64,000 nucleotides of DNA from Candidatus Parabacteroides intestinigallinarum (GCA_019114945.1 DXEN01000072.1:1-64000); one strand, 5' to 3'; counted from the first letter of the stretch, positions 27,190 to 37,514 are shown. A program made the numbers and translations. The notes: a model not told the origin generated them from the sequence alone.

Positions 27190-28515
27190 ATGATCGATCA
27201 AACTATATTCAAGGATAAGAAAGCGGTCTATTATACATTAGGCTGCAAACTGAATTTCGCGGAAACCTCCACGATCGGCAAGTTATTGGCCGGCTTAGGT
27301 GTCCGTAAGGCACGTCCCGGCGAGCAAGCGGATATCTGCGTCATCAATACCTGCTCCGTGACCGAGTTGGCCGACAAGAAAGGCCGTCAGGCGATTCGCC
27401 GGATCGGGAAACGGCATCCCGGAGCGTTTATCGTGGCGACCGGTTGCTACGCGCAATTGAAGCCGGAAGAGGTGTCGCTTGTCGAGGGCGTTGATCTCGT
27501 ATTAGGCGCTGAGCAAAAGCTATGGCTTCCGCGTTACATCGAACGGTTGGAGAAACGACCGGGAGCGGGAACCATCGTGACGACACCCAGCCGGGAGATC
27601 CGTGCCTTCTCGTCTTCTTGCTCCGCCGACGATCGCACACGCCACTTCCTGAAAGTGCAAGACGGATGCGACTACTTCTGTTCCTACTGCACGATCCCCT
27701 TCGCGCGCGGCCGGAGCCGCAACGGCTCGATCGCCGAGATGGTGGAGCAAGCACGCGAGGTGGCCCGGCAAGGCGGGAAGGAGATTGTATTGACCGGCGT
27801 AAATATAGGCGATTTCGGGAAAAGCACGAACGAGACCTTTATCGACCTGATCCGGGCCTTGGACGAGGTAGAAGGCATCGTCCGGTATCGCATCTCCTCC
27901 ATCGAGCCGAACCTGATCACGGACGAGGCGATCGACTTCGTGGCCAACAGCCGACGCTTCGCCCCGCATTTCCACATCCCGCTGCAAAGCGGCTCCGACG
28001 CCGTGCTCAAACTGATGCGACGCCGTTACGACACGGCGCTCTTCCGGCATAAGATCGAGAAAATAAAGGCTCTCATGCCACACGCTTTCATCGGCGTGGA
28101 TGTTATCGTGGGCACACGGGGCGAGACCGACGTCTACTTCGAGGAAACGCGCCAATTCATCGAAAGTTTAGACATCAGCCAACTGCATGTATTCAGTTAC
28201 TCCGAGCGTCCCGGTACGCAAGCGCTGAAAATTGACTACGTGGTCGATCCGCAGGTCAAGCACACGCGCAGTCAATGCTTGCTGGAGCTCTCCGACCGGA
28301 AGCTGCATGATTTCTACGAGGCGCATATCGGACAAAAGGCAAACGTATTGTTCGAGCAAACAAGGAAAGGCGGAAAGATGCACGGCTTCACGGAAAATTA
28401 TATCAAGGTAGAGATTCCGTACGACACGGCGTTAGTAAACGAGACCCGCATCGTCGCCTTAACGGGCTGGAACAACGACCGCACGGCGCTTACCGCTGAT
28501 TTATTAATCCCTTAA
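27190..28515 (+). CDS. mtaB: tRNA t6A37 methylthiotransferase, MtaB type
   Basis: This 441-aa radical SAM methylthiotransferase converts t6A37 to ms2t6A in ANN-decoding tRNAs. The N-terminal UPF0004 domain has its three cluster cysteines in TLGCKLNFAE, NTCSV and TGCYAQ. The radical SAM motif is CDYFCSYCTIPFARGRSR (CxxxCxxC), and HIPLQSGSD is also present. The C-terminal TRAM region is at about 380-440. The ORF track runs upstream to 26851 through the TPR gene; the ATG at 27190 gives the normal family length. LGCKLN rather than LGCQMN favours MtaB over RimO or MiaB. Confidence 0.9.
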   Translation: MIDQTIFKDKKAVYYTLGCKLNFAETSTIGKLLAGLGVRKARPGEQADICVINTCSVTELADKKGRQAIRRIGKRHPGAFIVATGCYAQLKPEEVSLVEGVDLVLGAEQKLWLPRYIERLEKRPGAGTIVTTPSREIRAFSSSCSADDRTRHFLKVQDGCDYFCSYCTIPFARGRSRNGSIAEMVEQAREVARQGGKEIVLTGVNIGDFGKSTNETFIDLIRALDEVEGIVRYRISSIEPNLITDEAIDFVANSRRFAPHFHIPLQSGSDAVLKLMRRRYDTALFRHKIEKIKALMPHAFIGVDVIVGTRGETDVYFEETRQFIESLDISQLHVFSYSERPGTQALKIDYVVDPQVKHTRSQCLLELSDRKLHDFYEAHIGQKANVLFEQTRKGGKMHGFTENYIKVEIPYDTALVNETRIVALTGWNNDRTALTADLLIP

Positions 28516-28527
28516 GTCCATATCCGT

Positions 28528-29418
28528 ATGTGGAATAAGATTCAATACGCTCTCCTGTACGCTTGGGTGAAGACGCACGCCCTCTTGCCCATGCCCTTGC
28601 TCTACGTTCTGTCCGATATTCTCTACGTGATTATCTATCGGATCGTACGCTACCGGGTAGCCGTCGCACGGCGCAACCTTAGCGCCTCCTTCCCGGAAAA
28701 ATCCACGAAAGAGCTACGCCTGCTGGAACGGCGGTTCTACCATCATTTCTCCGATTATATCGTAGAGACTATCAAACTGGCGCATATCTCCCAAAAGGAG
28801 GTTTTGCGCCGGGCGCATGTAGAGAACCCGGAACTCGTAGACCAGCTGATGGAAAAAGGGCATCCTTGCGTGATCTTACTAATGGGACATTATGGGAATT
28901 GGGAATGGTACTCCGCCTCTACACCAATTTTCAAAGACGCACGCATCTATCAAATTTATCGGCCATTAAAAAATTTAGCGGTCGATCGGCTTTTTATCCA
29001 ATTGCGCACTCATTTCGGCTCGTTCGGTATCAAGAAGAACGACACGATACGCGACATCATTCAACTAAAGAAAGACAAGACACGCTGCGTGGTCATTTTC
29101 TTGGCGGACCAGACGCCGAGCAAGGCGAATCTGCACTACTGGACTGATTTCCTCCATCAAGATACGGCGATACTAACCGGTCCCGAGCGGATCGCCAAGA
29201 AACTCGACCTACCGGTCGTATTCCTCGATGTACGGAAAAAGAAACGGGGATTCTATACATTACGCATGGAGCTCATCGCGGAAAACCCGCGGACAACCCC
29301 GGAGAACGATATTACCGAGCGTTATGCCCGGCTGATGGAAAAAAGCATCCTGCGCGACCCGGCCTATTGGCTATGGACGCACAAACGTTGGAAATACAAA
29401 CACGAGCAAGAACAATGA
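28528..29418 (+). CDS. LpxL/HtrB-like lipid A acyltransferase
   Basis: This 296-aa membrane-associated acyltransferase has a hydrophobic N-terminal segment (LLYVLSDILYVIIYRIV). The HX4E catalytic motif is visible as HYGNWEW, followed by YQIYRPLKN and FLADQTPS, as in late lipid A acyltransferases. It would add a secondary acyl chain to lipid A; other lysophospholipid acceptors are possible. It is 12 nt downstream of mtaB and overlaps the glycosyltransferase by ATGA, so the pair may act on the cell surface together. Confidence 0.88.
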   Translation: MWNKIQYALLYAWVKTHALLPMPLLYVLSDILYVIIYRIVRYRVAVARRNLSASFPEKSTKELRLLERRFYHHFSDYIVETIKLAHISQKEVLRRAHVENPELVDQLMEKGHPCVILLMGHYGNWEWYSASTPIFKDARIYQIYRPLKNLAVDRLFIQLRTHFGSFGIKKNDTIRDIIQLKKDKTRCVVIFLADQTPSKANLHYWTDFLHQDTAILTGPERIAKKLDLPVVFLDVRKKKRGFYTLRMELIAENPRTTPENDITERYARLMEKSILRDPAYWLWTHKRWKYKHEQEQ

Positions 29419-30443
29419 ATAAAAGAGTGGCCATCATCATCCTCAATTGGAACGGGCGGGAGTTGTTGAAGCGGTTCCTCCCCTCTGTCGTATCCCATTC
29501 GCCGGAGTGGGCGGAAGTCATCGTAGCGGATAATGGCTCTACCGACGATTCCATCGACCTGTTGCGGACGGAGTTTCCTTCCGTCCGTTTGATTCTTCTT
29601 GATCGAAACTACGGATTCGCCGAAGGATACAACCGGACGATCGCTCAAATCGATCACGAGTATTGCGTGCTGCTGAATAGCGATATAGAAGTGACACCCG
29701 GCTGGATGGAAGCGCCGGTGAGGCTTCTCGATAGCGATCCCGCCCTCGCGGGGGCGCAACCGAAAATCCGCTCTTGGCGCGACAAGAGATATTTCGAGTA
29801 CGCGGGAGCCGCCGGTGGCTACATGGATTTGTATGGCTATCCTTTCTGCCGCGGGCGCGTCTTCCACGTCGTGGAGGAAGACGAGGGGCAATACGATACC
29901 CCCGCCGACATCTTATGGGCTACGGGCGCATGCCTCTTCATCCGGACCACCGTCTACAAGGAAGCAGGAGGGCTGGACGCGGGATTTTTCGCCCATCAAG
30001 AAGAAATCGACCTCTGCTGGCGCCTGCGCTCCCGGGGCTATCGGCTGGTTTGCGTGCCTCAATCCGTCGTCTATCACGTAGGCGGGGCGACGCTCGATGC
30101 CGAGAATCCCCGCAAGACGTTCCTGAACTTCCGCAACAACCTCTTGATGCTTTATAAGAACTTGCCGGAGGCGGATTTGAGGCATGTCATGCGCGTCCGC
30201 TTTTGGCTGGATTACCTTGCCGCCACCCAGTTCCTCCTGACCGGCCACCCCAAGAACGCTTGGGCCGTCTACAAGGCACGCAAGGCTTATCGCACGCTCA
30301 AACCTACATACACCCCGCTACGGGAGCAAAACATGCGGGAAGCCACCGGAAGCCCGATTCCGGAACTTATGCGCCACAGCCTTCTCGTTGCGTTCTATCT
30401 GAAAGGGAAGAAAACGTTTCAAGCCTTGCGCGCCCGTCCGTAA
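29415..30443 (+). CDS. family 2 glycosyltransferase
   Basis: This 342-aa inverting GT-A glycosyltransferase has AIIILNWNGRELL at the start, VADNGSTDDSIDLL (nucleotide-binding Asp) and NSDIEVTPGW (DxD-like metal site). HQEEIDLCWRLRSRGY and YHVGGATL are typical of the rhamnosyl-transferase-like subgroup. A hydrophobic segment near residue 275 (FWLDYLAATQFLLTG) suggests membrane attachment. The ATG at 29415 overlaps the acyltransferase stop; the longer ORF to 29367 is not needed. Acceptor and sugar cannot be assigned. Confidence 0.9.
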   Translation: MNKRVAIIILNWNGRELLKRFLPSVVSHSPEWAEVIVADNGSTDDSIDLLRTEFPSVRLILLDRNYGFAEGYNRTIAQIDHEYCVLLNSDIEVTPGWMEAPVRLLDSDPALAGAQPKIRSWRDKRYFEYAGAAGGYMDLYGYPFCRGRVFHVVEEDEGQYDTPADILWATGACLFIRTTVYKEAGGLDAGFFAHQEEIDLCWRLRSRGYRLVCVPQSVVYHVGGATLDAENPRKTFLNFRNNLLMLYKNLPEADLRHVMRVRFWLDYLAATQFLLTGHPKNAWAVYKARKAYRTLKPTYTPLREQNMREATGSPIPELMRHSLLVAFYLKGKKTFQALRARP

Positions 30444-30470
30444 ATCCAAGTTCTTCGCGGTATCGGGGCG

Positions 30471-30830
30471 CTAAAAGGCCTCTTTCAAACGGACGGAGGC
30501 GCTATGGACATCCCCGCCAAAAGGAGGATTCAGCTTCGATAGTGTCAAGTCTACTTCCGTAATCGTCGGGAAGTTCTCTTTCAAGGCCCGCGTGATACGT
30601 CCCGCCACGTGCTCCAGCAGCTTGGACGGAATGTCCATTTCCCGCTTCACGGTGGCATACACGGCGGCATAGTTAATCGTGTCTTCCAAGTCATCGCTTC
30701 GCACGGCCCCTTCTAAAGGAGCGGTGAGCGTCAAGTCGACGACAAAAGTGTTCCCCACGCGCGTCTCTTGCGGCGCGACACCATGATAGGCGTAGAATTT
30801 CATCGCCCGTAATATAATCTGTGTTGTCAT
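30471..30830 (-). CDS. folB: dihydroneopterin aldolase
   Basis: This 119-aa enzyme of folate synthesis cleaves 7,8-dihydroneopterin to 6-hydroxymethyl-dihydropterin and glycolaldehyde. The family residues are present: YAYHGVAPQE with the active-site Glu near residue 22, LLEHVAGRI, and the catalytic-type Lys in LSKLNPPFGG. Length is normal. It converges on the glycosyltransferase gene and is divergent from the bactofilin gene. A weak promoter-like TACATTTA lies at 30849-30856 on the minus strand. The folC gene of the same pathway is at 59.9 kb. Confidence 0.93.
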   Translation of the reverse strand: MTTQIILRAMKFYAYHGVAPQETRVGNTFVVDLTLTAPLEGAVRSDDLEDTINYAAVYATVKREMDIPSKLLEHVAGRITRALKENFPTITEVDLTLSKLNPPFGGDVHSASVRLKEAF

Positions 30831-30889
30831 AAACGCTTAATTTATCTGTAAATGTATGGAAAGTAAACCGCTCCGCCAAAAATTAACCG

Positions 30890-30897
30890 TATATTTG
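30890..30897 (+). promoter_or_regulatory. minus-7 promoter element of the bactofilin gene
   Basis: TATATTTG is a perfect TAnnTTTG element. It lies inside the ORF-track extension of the bactofilin gene (30856), so transcription probably starts downstream of that ATG and the real start is at 30922 or 30925. Confidence 0.6.
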
Positions 30898-30921
30898 TCC
30901 AACAAGACAAAAAAGCGAGAG

Positions 30922-31290
30922 ATGATGGGCATCAAACAAAGAGAAGAACACACGGGCGGCGGATTACACAACGCGCTGGCGATAGGGACTACCATTAAAG
31001 GAAATATCATCACAGAGACGGACTTCCGTTTGGACGGCAAGGTGGAGGGCGATATCACGTGCCACGGAAAGATCGTGATCGGCCCGAAAGGACAGGTGAC
31101 GGGAAACGTCGTCTCCGAGAATGCCGAGATTCTCGGTAAGATTAACGGATCGCTCCAAGTAAACGGCAAGCTGGTCTTGAAAGCGACGGCCATCATTCAA
31201 GGAGACATCACCACGCAGTCGCTGGAGATCGAGCCCAATGCCCAATTCAACGGCACCTGCACGATGAGTCTCCCGGAAAAGAAAGCCTGA
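30922..31290 (+). CDS. bactofilin-family polymer-forming protein
   Basis: This 122-aa cytoskeletal protein consists mainly of a right-handed beta-helix with short repeated turns (GNIITETDFRLDGKVEGDI, GKIVIGPKGQVTGNVVSENA, GKINGSLQVNGKLVLKATA). A short polar N-terminal tail precedes it. Bactofilins self-assemble without nucleotide and anchor cell-wall or shape factors at the membrane. The start at 30922 follows GCGAGAG and lies downstream of the promoter element, so the first 22 codons of the listed ORF are probably untranslated. It converges on the adhesin gene, 20 nt away. Confidence 0.9.
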   Translation: MMGIKQREEHTGGGLHNALAIGTTIKGNIITETDFRLDGKVEGDITCHGKIVIGPKGQVTGNVVSENAEILGKINGSLQVNGKLVLKATAIIQGDITTQSLEIEPNAQFNGTCTMSLPEKKA

Positions 31291-31310
31291 CCGGGGAGGG
31301 GCGTCCCCCC

Positions 31311-34300
31311 TTACCGCACCCGCATCTTCACGTTGCGGATTATGCCCTCGGCATCCTCGGCGTAAATCATATAAAGAGCGTTACCCGGCACCACGAGGCG
31401 ATAGACCGATTGGTTCGCCAGCGATTGCCGTGCCACCAACGCACCATTCACGCCATACACACATACCGTACGCAACGGGCTGCCCGTCGTAGTCACCACG
31501 ATCTCGCCCGGGCGAATTGAATAAATCTCGATGTCGTTGCCCGGACGGATGCTTTCCGTACCCGTCGGCACGCCGCCTATCAAATAATAACGTCCATAAT
31601 CATTCGTAGCGACCCGCAGCTCCGTGCTTTCCCGCAAGGCGGTCGCCTGGCCGGTACGCGCGTCGTAGAGCGTCAGGCCGCTGAACGCCCCGGTTCCCTC
31701 GAAGCGCAAGGTCACTTCCTCGTCCCGTGCGCCATACACACCCAACGGTACCCGCTCGCAAGCCGTCCGCGTGTTGATAGAGGTCGCCATCGTGCCCGCC
31801 ACGGTATAGACCATCGGCACGTCGCCCAAGTTGGAGTCGAGGAACAACTCCGCGTCCTCGCCCGACCGGTAATCGTCCGATGCCATGCCACTATAAGCCA
31901 CCGCCGCCCGGCTGATACGGCCGTCTTGGGTTGTGGCGGTAATTAGGAGGGCTTGACCGGAAGCCGTTCCCGCGTCTGCCGACGTTCCGCCAAGGGCTTG
32001 CATATCGTGGGTAAAAGTAATCGTAGTACCATTCGCTCCATCCTTCTTTTTGACGAAGAAAGAACGCAACGGGGGAATCAAAGAGTTTTCGTCCGCGTTC
32101 GTCCAAGTCGTATTCTCGTCATCCGGATCGGTAACGACTACATTCTGCACACCGTCTTCAGCCACATACCAATATTTATTCTCTAAGATACCATTCTCAT
32201 TCTCTGCGCCATTTCTTTTAAAGAACGCTTTCATATTCAAATGCGCCATAAAAGGATTGCCGACCAAGTAATACCCGTCATTCGCCGACTCAGACAATTC
32301 GACTGTAATTTCATCATGCTGAACTTTTCCACTATATGAAATATCTGTTTCCGTCCGATGATAAATCGTATCCGACTTCAACCGACCGGAAACATCATTC
32401 CCGTTCTCATCTGTACGACTAATTAGAGTGGGATTACTTCCTGATGTACTTCCTTTCTTATAATACGAATAACTTACATCCGCCTTCGGCAAACGGAACA
32501 ACGCCTGTTGTGCATCCAAATCCAGCACCTTCAGCGAGAAGCCCGTACCCGGATCGTAGTTTTCCGTTACATCGTTATACAGACTGCTCCAGTTGCCGGA
32601 GATGGCTACGCTCTTAGGATTCGAAGCGTCGTCTGTATACAGATTGACCTCGGTCGTGCTGTTCTCCCATCCCCGCTGGTAAACGGAAGGATGGAAGCGA
32701 CTATATCCATTATTCGCTTCAAAGTGAATCGGTTGGAAATACTCCGTCGCCTGTCTGCCGGAAGTGGGCGCGTAGAAATCTCCCGCCACCACGCCTTGCA
32801 ACGGCGAGGCGAGCAAGTGCCAACGGTCACCGTCCAACTCATAATCGACCCACGCCTTATTATAAAGCAAATACTCGGCGTACAGCATCTCCGCCCCCGG
32901 CTCGAAATGAATCTCATCGCAAAGAGCGACGCGGTAACGTTCGGTCTTCAACATCCCGACATAATCCGTATTGGATTGCCCCGTATGTTTATAAGCCATC
33001 ATGTCATATTGGATATTCGGCGTTGGCTCTCCTATATGCCCCGGACGGTCTATTTCCCAACCGCCTTGAGACGCGGTCGTAGTATAACCGGCCGGATATA
33101 ATTCAATCTTGCTATCCTGAGGCATCGTAATTTTTGAAAATAGCATGGGGACATAACCACCATGTACATTCGCTTCCGCATATCCCATATCCGCATTTTC
33201 CTTATAATCCGAATCATTTTCTTTATGCAAATCCTTTTTATCCGAACGCATCCAATAACTATCATTGTTCCAGTTATCGACCGCCGTTCCTTTCCATGTC
33301 AAATATTCCGGTACAATCTTAAGCGTAATGGGAATCGAAGCATAACAAGCGGAACTAATCTCCGTGCCCGGAATATATTCTTGGGCATACATATTAAATG
33401 TATATTCATATCCTTCACGAGGTTTAAAACTAAATGTCCCTTGTTCCGTTTCTGTTGTTAAGTCATAATCAAACTTAACGGTGGCAACCGCTTTCATCCG
33501 ATTCGTTGGATCCATCTTTATACTTTCTAAACTTCCTATAGGCAAATCCGTTCGAGAGAAATCCGAACCAATAAACTTCTTTAACTCCGGATCGTTCGTA
33601 TTCACCAAATATATCCGAGTTAAATCCACTCCAGCGTACTGTCCTTGATTTTCATGTGTACGTATAATTTCCAAACCCGTCGCGTTGTCGTCCACATAAT
33701 TCGTTATACGCAGATCTATCAGCAAGTTCTCTTCTTCCGTAATCTGGCGATAGCCAATCCGGACAGCGGCCTCGTAGTTCTCCGGATAACCCATATACCA
33801 AAATCCAGTATGTACATGAGGAGATTCCTCACTGGTTTCCAAGGTTAAAGGAAGATAGCTCCAACAAATTTGCGTATCCTCTACCGGTCTTCCATTGATA
33901 TCCGTCACGGTAGTCTGTATCGGACGGAGAACCATATTTAATCCACTCACTAATAAAGTCACATTTAAATCTTGCTTATGCAACACTAACGATGGGTTTA
34001 AACCGCCCTCTACAATCGGTATCGTTGATTCCGCTTTTAATAAAGCTATCATATTTTCCGTTAACTCTCCCTCAGGTCGCACATCATCCGTGATTTGTTC
34101 GATATCCCGATACGCCTCTATATCCCGCAACGCGCTCAAGGCCTCATCCAAAGAAACTCCATACGTTGGATCTTCCCGTAAATATTCATCCACCGAGCCA
34201 AAGAACCAATCAAAGTAAATTGGCGTAGTCACCGGTGTTCCCTCTTCCGTTCCATCCTTAATCGTCAATTGAGCGGTAAAATTGAATACCTGCCCGACAC

Positions 34301-37300
34301 AGAACTCGGTTTGAGGCCTCAGAATCTCACCATTCATCTTTATCAAAGTAGCCGCCGTAACCCCGAAATCTGTCGATATAGCGCAAGGATTCGCCTCGCT
34401 CGCGATTTGGAAGGGTTCATCTTCACCCAAGGCGATCGCCAAGTAATAACGACGGGTAGGAATCAATCCGGATGACCACAAATCGACCGCCAAGGAAGGA
34501 GAACCCTCATTGTCGAATCGATAAAACTTCTTATTATTACTTCCCGGCGCACTCGTATTATACAGATCGTTACTCTCATACTTCGATTCATACGATAGTT
34601 GGCCTTCCGTTAACTCCACCGAACCCGTTTCTTCCCATAAGAAAGGCACTAAATTATTCGTTATAGCCTCCAGAGAGCTCGTGTTTTCTCGAATCGCCGC
34701 GTCATATCCCAATTTATCCACGAAACAGAACCGCAATGTCTGCGCGGCTCCCCCGGTTCTCGACTGTAAGCGATCCCAATCCAATACCATACGCAACGAA
34801 GTCAACTCTCCTATACAACTCGGATCTAATTGTTCCACCTCTGCCTCAACCCTCGCCATATAAATCTTGACATCATCGATATAGACATCTCCACCATCCG
34901 TCGAGGCGCTATTATTATCCACTTGCAAGATATAACCTCCATTAAAATCTCGTGCCTGCTCATTGATAAAAGAGAAATAAACCTGAAACCACTGATTAGT
35001 ATTAGCGCCACATCCCGGGATGGCGTCACTTAACAAATAAGAAGTACGAATCTGTCCCGTCGAGTAGCGATAAATAGGCGTATATGTAGTCTCACCCGTT
35101 CCGTCTTTTGTCACTCCCATAATCGTAAATAACATACCCGCGTCATTATTATTGCTTCCGCCCGCACTTTTTACCCAAGCCGACACGAATAATTCCGAAC
35201 CTACGCAAAGTTCCTCTTGAAAAGGTATTCGCGCGATTGTTCCCGGACGATCGGACACGTCTATATACATATGATAGGTGCTCGCTTCTTTTCCCAATTC
35301 CGATGGAGGATTATCGTCACAACCATCCCACTTTTCTTCAACCTCTACGTATTCTTTTAAAATGCCATAATAACCCCACAAGGGGTATTCATGCTGTCCC
35401 TTATAGGCTTTATCGTCATCAGTAGATCCATCATAAAACGCGTAACTACTGGATGTCCAATCCAAGGGGAAAGGATAATAATTCTCTTTCCCATATTGAT
35501 CGGCCACATCATCCGAATAATCCCAAGTTAAGGATGTCAATAACTGATAATTCTCCCTCAAATAATCGGGTGTGCGATAGGCAAAATTCCAATATTTTCC
35601 ATCGACCTTGTTCTTATCCTCAATATCCGCTACTTGTTGTTGCGACAGCATTTGTGTCCCTTTCAAAAAGTTCAGATTATACTTAGCGATATTATAAGTC
35701 GTACCACCTACCTTCTTAGTCACCAAAATCGTCGCCTTCGAATCACCATTACCATTCCCATCCACGTACCACGTGCCATCCGCACGACTATTTGGATACC
35801 GGAATTGGATAACTCTATCCTCATCGGAAACAGTTGCATTTTGTAATGTGATACCCGCCCCATTAGTTCCAAGCGTCACATCAAGCTGTTTGGTATCATC
35901 AGATATGTCAGGGATCGCATACGAGCCGGCGTTTTTCGACAAGGCGACCAAATCCAACGTATGGTTTGATACACGAGTATAAGGAAACGTTATATCATAT
36001 TCCTCCAAATAGTTTCCATTCGCGGTGCCTCCTTGATACGCGGGAGTTGTCAATTGGTTGTACCATTTCCAATGGTCTGACGTAGTCGTGCGGTCATCCA
36101 CACCTACGATATAAAACAAAACCCGATGCGACAAGGTAGGTTCATATATTTCTCCATCTGAATTACTACTCGGATAAAAAGTAGAAGAGCCGGACGTGGA
36201 AATATCAAAATCCTTCGTATAATCCGTATAACATGACACATCGCAAGCTACGATATAATAATCATTAGACGCTTGATTCGTCAAACCAAACCAATTCGTA
36301 AACTGATCATTCGTAGGATAATAAAAATTCATCTCTACCGCCGAGTTCGTATACAAATAACTTCCATTCAATGTCGCGACAGGATTTCCCACATATCCAT
36401 TCGCGAAACGATATACCGTTGGATCTATAGTTTGCCAACCATTCGATGTTGTTTTAACAGAGTAAGATTCTAACGGGGTCAATAAGTCCCAAACCTCATT
36501 GGGTCCAGTATTCCTCGTTCGAAACGTTTTATCGGTCCGGAAACTATACCAACGCTGGTAAGAGGCTACGCTCGACAATGCCTCCGATGTCTGTATATCC
36601 GGCAAGGTCAATCGGATAGAAGAACCTTTATGCATATAAATCGTGTCGATATATGTATGCGCCGCTTGAATCTCCAACTCATTATCCAGATTAATCGGAT
36701 ACATAGATTGTGAACCCTCTTCTCCTGTTCCCAAGAAAGTATCCATCGCCTTGGCAGCCTCACTCAAATTCAAACTTTCTTGCAAATCATACCACTTCGC
36801 GGGTTTGTGACGGATAATGGGTTCCGCTTCTTCTTGAAAAGCAATAGACGTGATGCGGGTATTCCTATATCTTTGTGCCTCAATACTTAATTGAATATAG
36901 CGTTGCGCCGCACCTGTCAAAGGAATGGTTACAGATGTTGAATTGTTGCTAATAGTACCACTGTTACCTATTTGAGTAAAATTTCCTGTGTTATTATTAT
37001 TTGTAGACACAGTCACTCTACTTGCTGAATAATAATTTGTTGTAGTATTTCCCCACCAATCTGTGGATGTAGTAGTAGCAAAACTTATCACTATCTGCCC
37101 TATTCTATTAGAAACTCCTGCATCTATTGTAATCGTACCAGTCTCATCTGTATTTATCTCCGCATAATTATCTGAGATTGTATCAAATATCCTATTTCCA
37201 TTTGAAACGTTTGAAAAAGTAGCATCACTTGCTGAAATTGATACATTTTGCCATACCGGTTCATACCTATCCCCCGTCACGGCTTGCCCCCAAACGTTCG

Positions 37301-37382
37301 CTCCTCCCGCCAGTGCCAGCAGGAGGGCGAGGGCGTATTTATATAGCTCATGTGTCGCTCTCATATCGCTTATCCCTTTCAT
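31311..37382 (-). CDS. giant secreted adhesin-like protein (2023 aa)
   Basis: A signal peptide lies at about residues 7-32 (LLLALAGGANVWGQ); a Met at residue 7 is an alternative start. Residues about 40-190 form a Ser/Thr/Asn-rich beta domain (NGNRIFDTISDNYAEI) resembling carbohydrate-binding jelly rolls. Several later stretches look like beta-sandwich modules (YIDDVKIYMARVEAEVE). The last 80 residues (VCVYGVNGALVARQSL, ending in basic NVKMRVR) resemble type IX secretion sorting domains, so surface export is likely if that system exists here. It is the last gene of the fimbrial locus and may be a tip or surface adhesin. The middle of the gene looks richer in A and T than its ends. Confidence 0.82.
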   Translation of the reverse strand: MKGISDMRATHELYKYALALLLALAGGANVWGQAVTGDRYEPVWQNVSISASDATFSNVSNGNRIFDTISDNYAEINTDETGTITIDAGVSNRIGQIVISFATTTSTDWWGNTTTNYYSASRVTVSTNNNNTGNFTQIGNSGTISNNSTSVTIPLTGAAQRYIQLSIEAQRYRNTRITSIAFQEEAEPIIRHKPAKWYDLQESLNLSEAAKAMDTFLGTGEEGSQSMYPINLDNELEIQAAHTYIDTIYMHKGSSIRLTLPDIQTSEALSSVASYQRWYSFRTDKTFRTRNTGPNEVWDLLTPLESYSVKTTSNGWQTIDPTVYRFANGYVGNPVATLNGSYLYTNSAVEMNFYYPTNDQFTNWFGLTNQASNDYYIVACDVSCYTDYTKDFDISTSGSSTFYPSSNSDGEIYEPTLSHRVLFYIVGVDDRTTTSDHWKWYNQLTTPAYQGGTANGNYLEEYDITFPYTRVSNHTLDLVALSKNAGSYAIPDISDDTKQLDVTLGTNGAGITLQNATVSDEDRVIQFRYPNSRADGTWYVDGNGNGDSKATILVTKKVGGTTYNIAKYNLNFLKGTQMLSQQQVADIEDKNKVDGKYWNFAYRTPDYLRENYQLLTSLTWDYSDDVADQYGKENYYPFPLDWTSSSYAFYDGSTDDDKAYKGQHEYPLWGYYGILKEYVEVEEKWDGCDDNPPSELGKEASTYHMYIDVSDRPGTIARIPFQEELCVGSELFVSAWVKSAGGSNNNDAGMLFTIMGVTKDGTGETTYTPIYRYSTGQIRTSYLLSDAIPGCGANTNQWFQVYFSFINEQARDFNGGYILQVDNNSASTDGGDVYIDDVKIYMARVEAEVEQLDPSCIGELTSLRMVLDWDRLQSRTGGAAQTLRFCFVDKLGYDAAIRENTSSLEAITNNLVPFLWEETGSVELTEGQLSYESKYESNDLYNTSAPGSNNKKFYRFDNEGSPSLAVDLWSSGLIPTRRYYLAIALGEDEPFQIASEANPCAISTDFGVTAATLIKMNGEILRPQTEFCVGQVFNFTAQLTIKDGTEEGTPVTTPIYFDWFFGSVDEYLREDPTYGVSLDEALSALRDIEAYRDIEQITDDVRPEGELTENMIALLKAESTIPIVEGGLNPSLVLHKQDLNVTLLVSGLNMVLRPIQTTVTDINGRPVEDTQICWSYLPLTLETSEESPHVHTGFWYMGYPENYEAAVRIGYRQITEEENLLIDLRITNYVDDNATGLEIIRTHENQGQYAGVDLTRIYLVNTNDPELKKFIGSDFSRTDLPIGSLESIKMDPTNRMKAVATVKFDYDLTTETEQGTFSFKPREGYEYTFNMYAQEYIPGTEISSACYASIPITLKIVPEYLTWKGTAVDNWNNDSYWMRSDKKDLHKENDSDYKENADMGYAEANVHGGYVPMLFSKITMPQDSKIELYPAGYTTTASQGGWEIDRPGHIGEPTPNIQYDMMAYKHTGQSNTDYVGMLKTERYRVALCDEIHFEPGAEMLYAEYLLYNKAWVDYELDGDRWHLLASPLQGVVAGDFYAPTSGRQATEYFQPIHFEANNGYSRFHPSVYQRGWENSTTEVNLYTDDASNPKSVAISGNWSSLYNDVTENYDPGTGFSLKVLDLDAQQALFRLPKADVSYSYYKKGSTSGSNPTLISRTDENGNDVSGRLKSDTIYHRTETDISYSGKVQHDEITVELSESANDGYYLVGNPFMAHLNMKAFFKRNGAENENGILENKYWYVAEDGVQNVVVTDPDDENTTWTNADENSLIPPLRSFFVKKKDGANGTTITFTHDMQALGGTSADAGTASGQALLITATTQDGRISRAAVAYSGMASDDYRSGEDAELFLDSNLGDVPMVYTVAGTMATSINTRTACERVPLGVYGARDEEVTLRFEGTGAFSGLTLYDARTGQATALRESTELRVATNDYGRYYLIGGVPTGTESIRPGNDIEIYSIRPGEIVVTTTGSPLRTVCVYGVNGALVARQSLANQSVYRLVVPGNALYMIYAEDAEGIIRNVKMRVR

Positions 37383-37432
37383 TTCCTTTTATTTTAAAAC
37401 AAAGAATATCCTAACCATTACGGTCTCATCGC

Positions 37433-37480
37433 GTTCCCCCGCGAGGGAACCGACCACACGACCGCCCCGCCCACCGGGCG
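37433..37480. terminator. two small GC-rich hairpins upstream of the adhesin gene
   Basis: GTTCCC (37433-37438) pairs with GGGAAC (37445-37450), and CGCCC (37468-37472) pairs with GGGCG (37476-37480). They lie between the broken small module and the adhesin and could weaken read-through. No perfect TAnnTTTG promoter for the adhesin is found in 37383-37514. Confidence 0.35.
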
Positions 37481-37514
37481 AGTGAAGGAATAATGTATGA
37501 CGCTTGAAAAGGAT

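Noticed and set aside
30856-30921. N-terminal extension of the bactofilin ORF
   Set aside because: It contains the perfect promoter element TATATTTG at 30890, so it is probably upstream of the transcript start.
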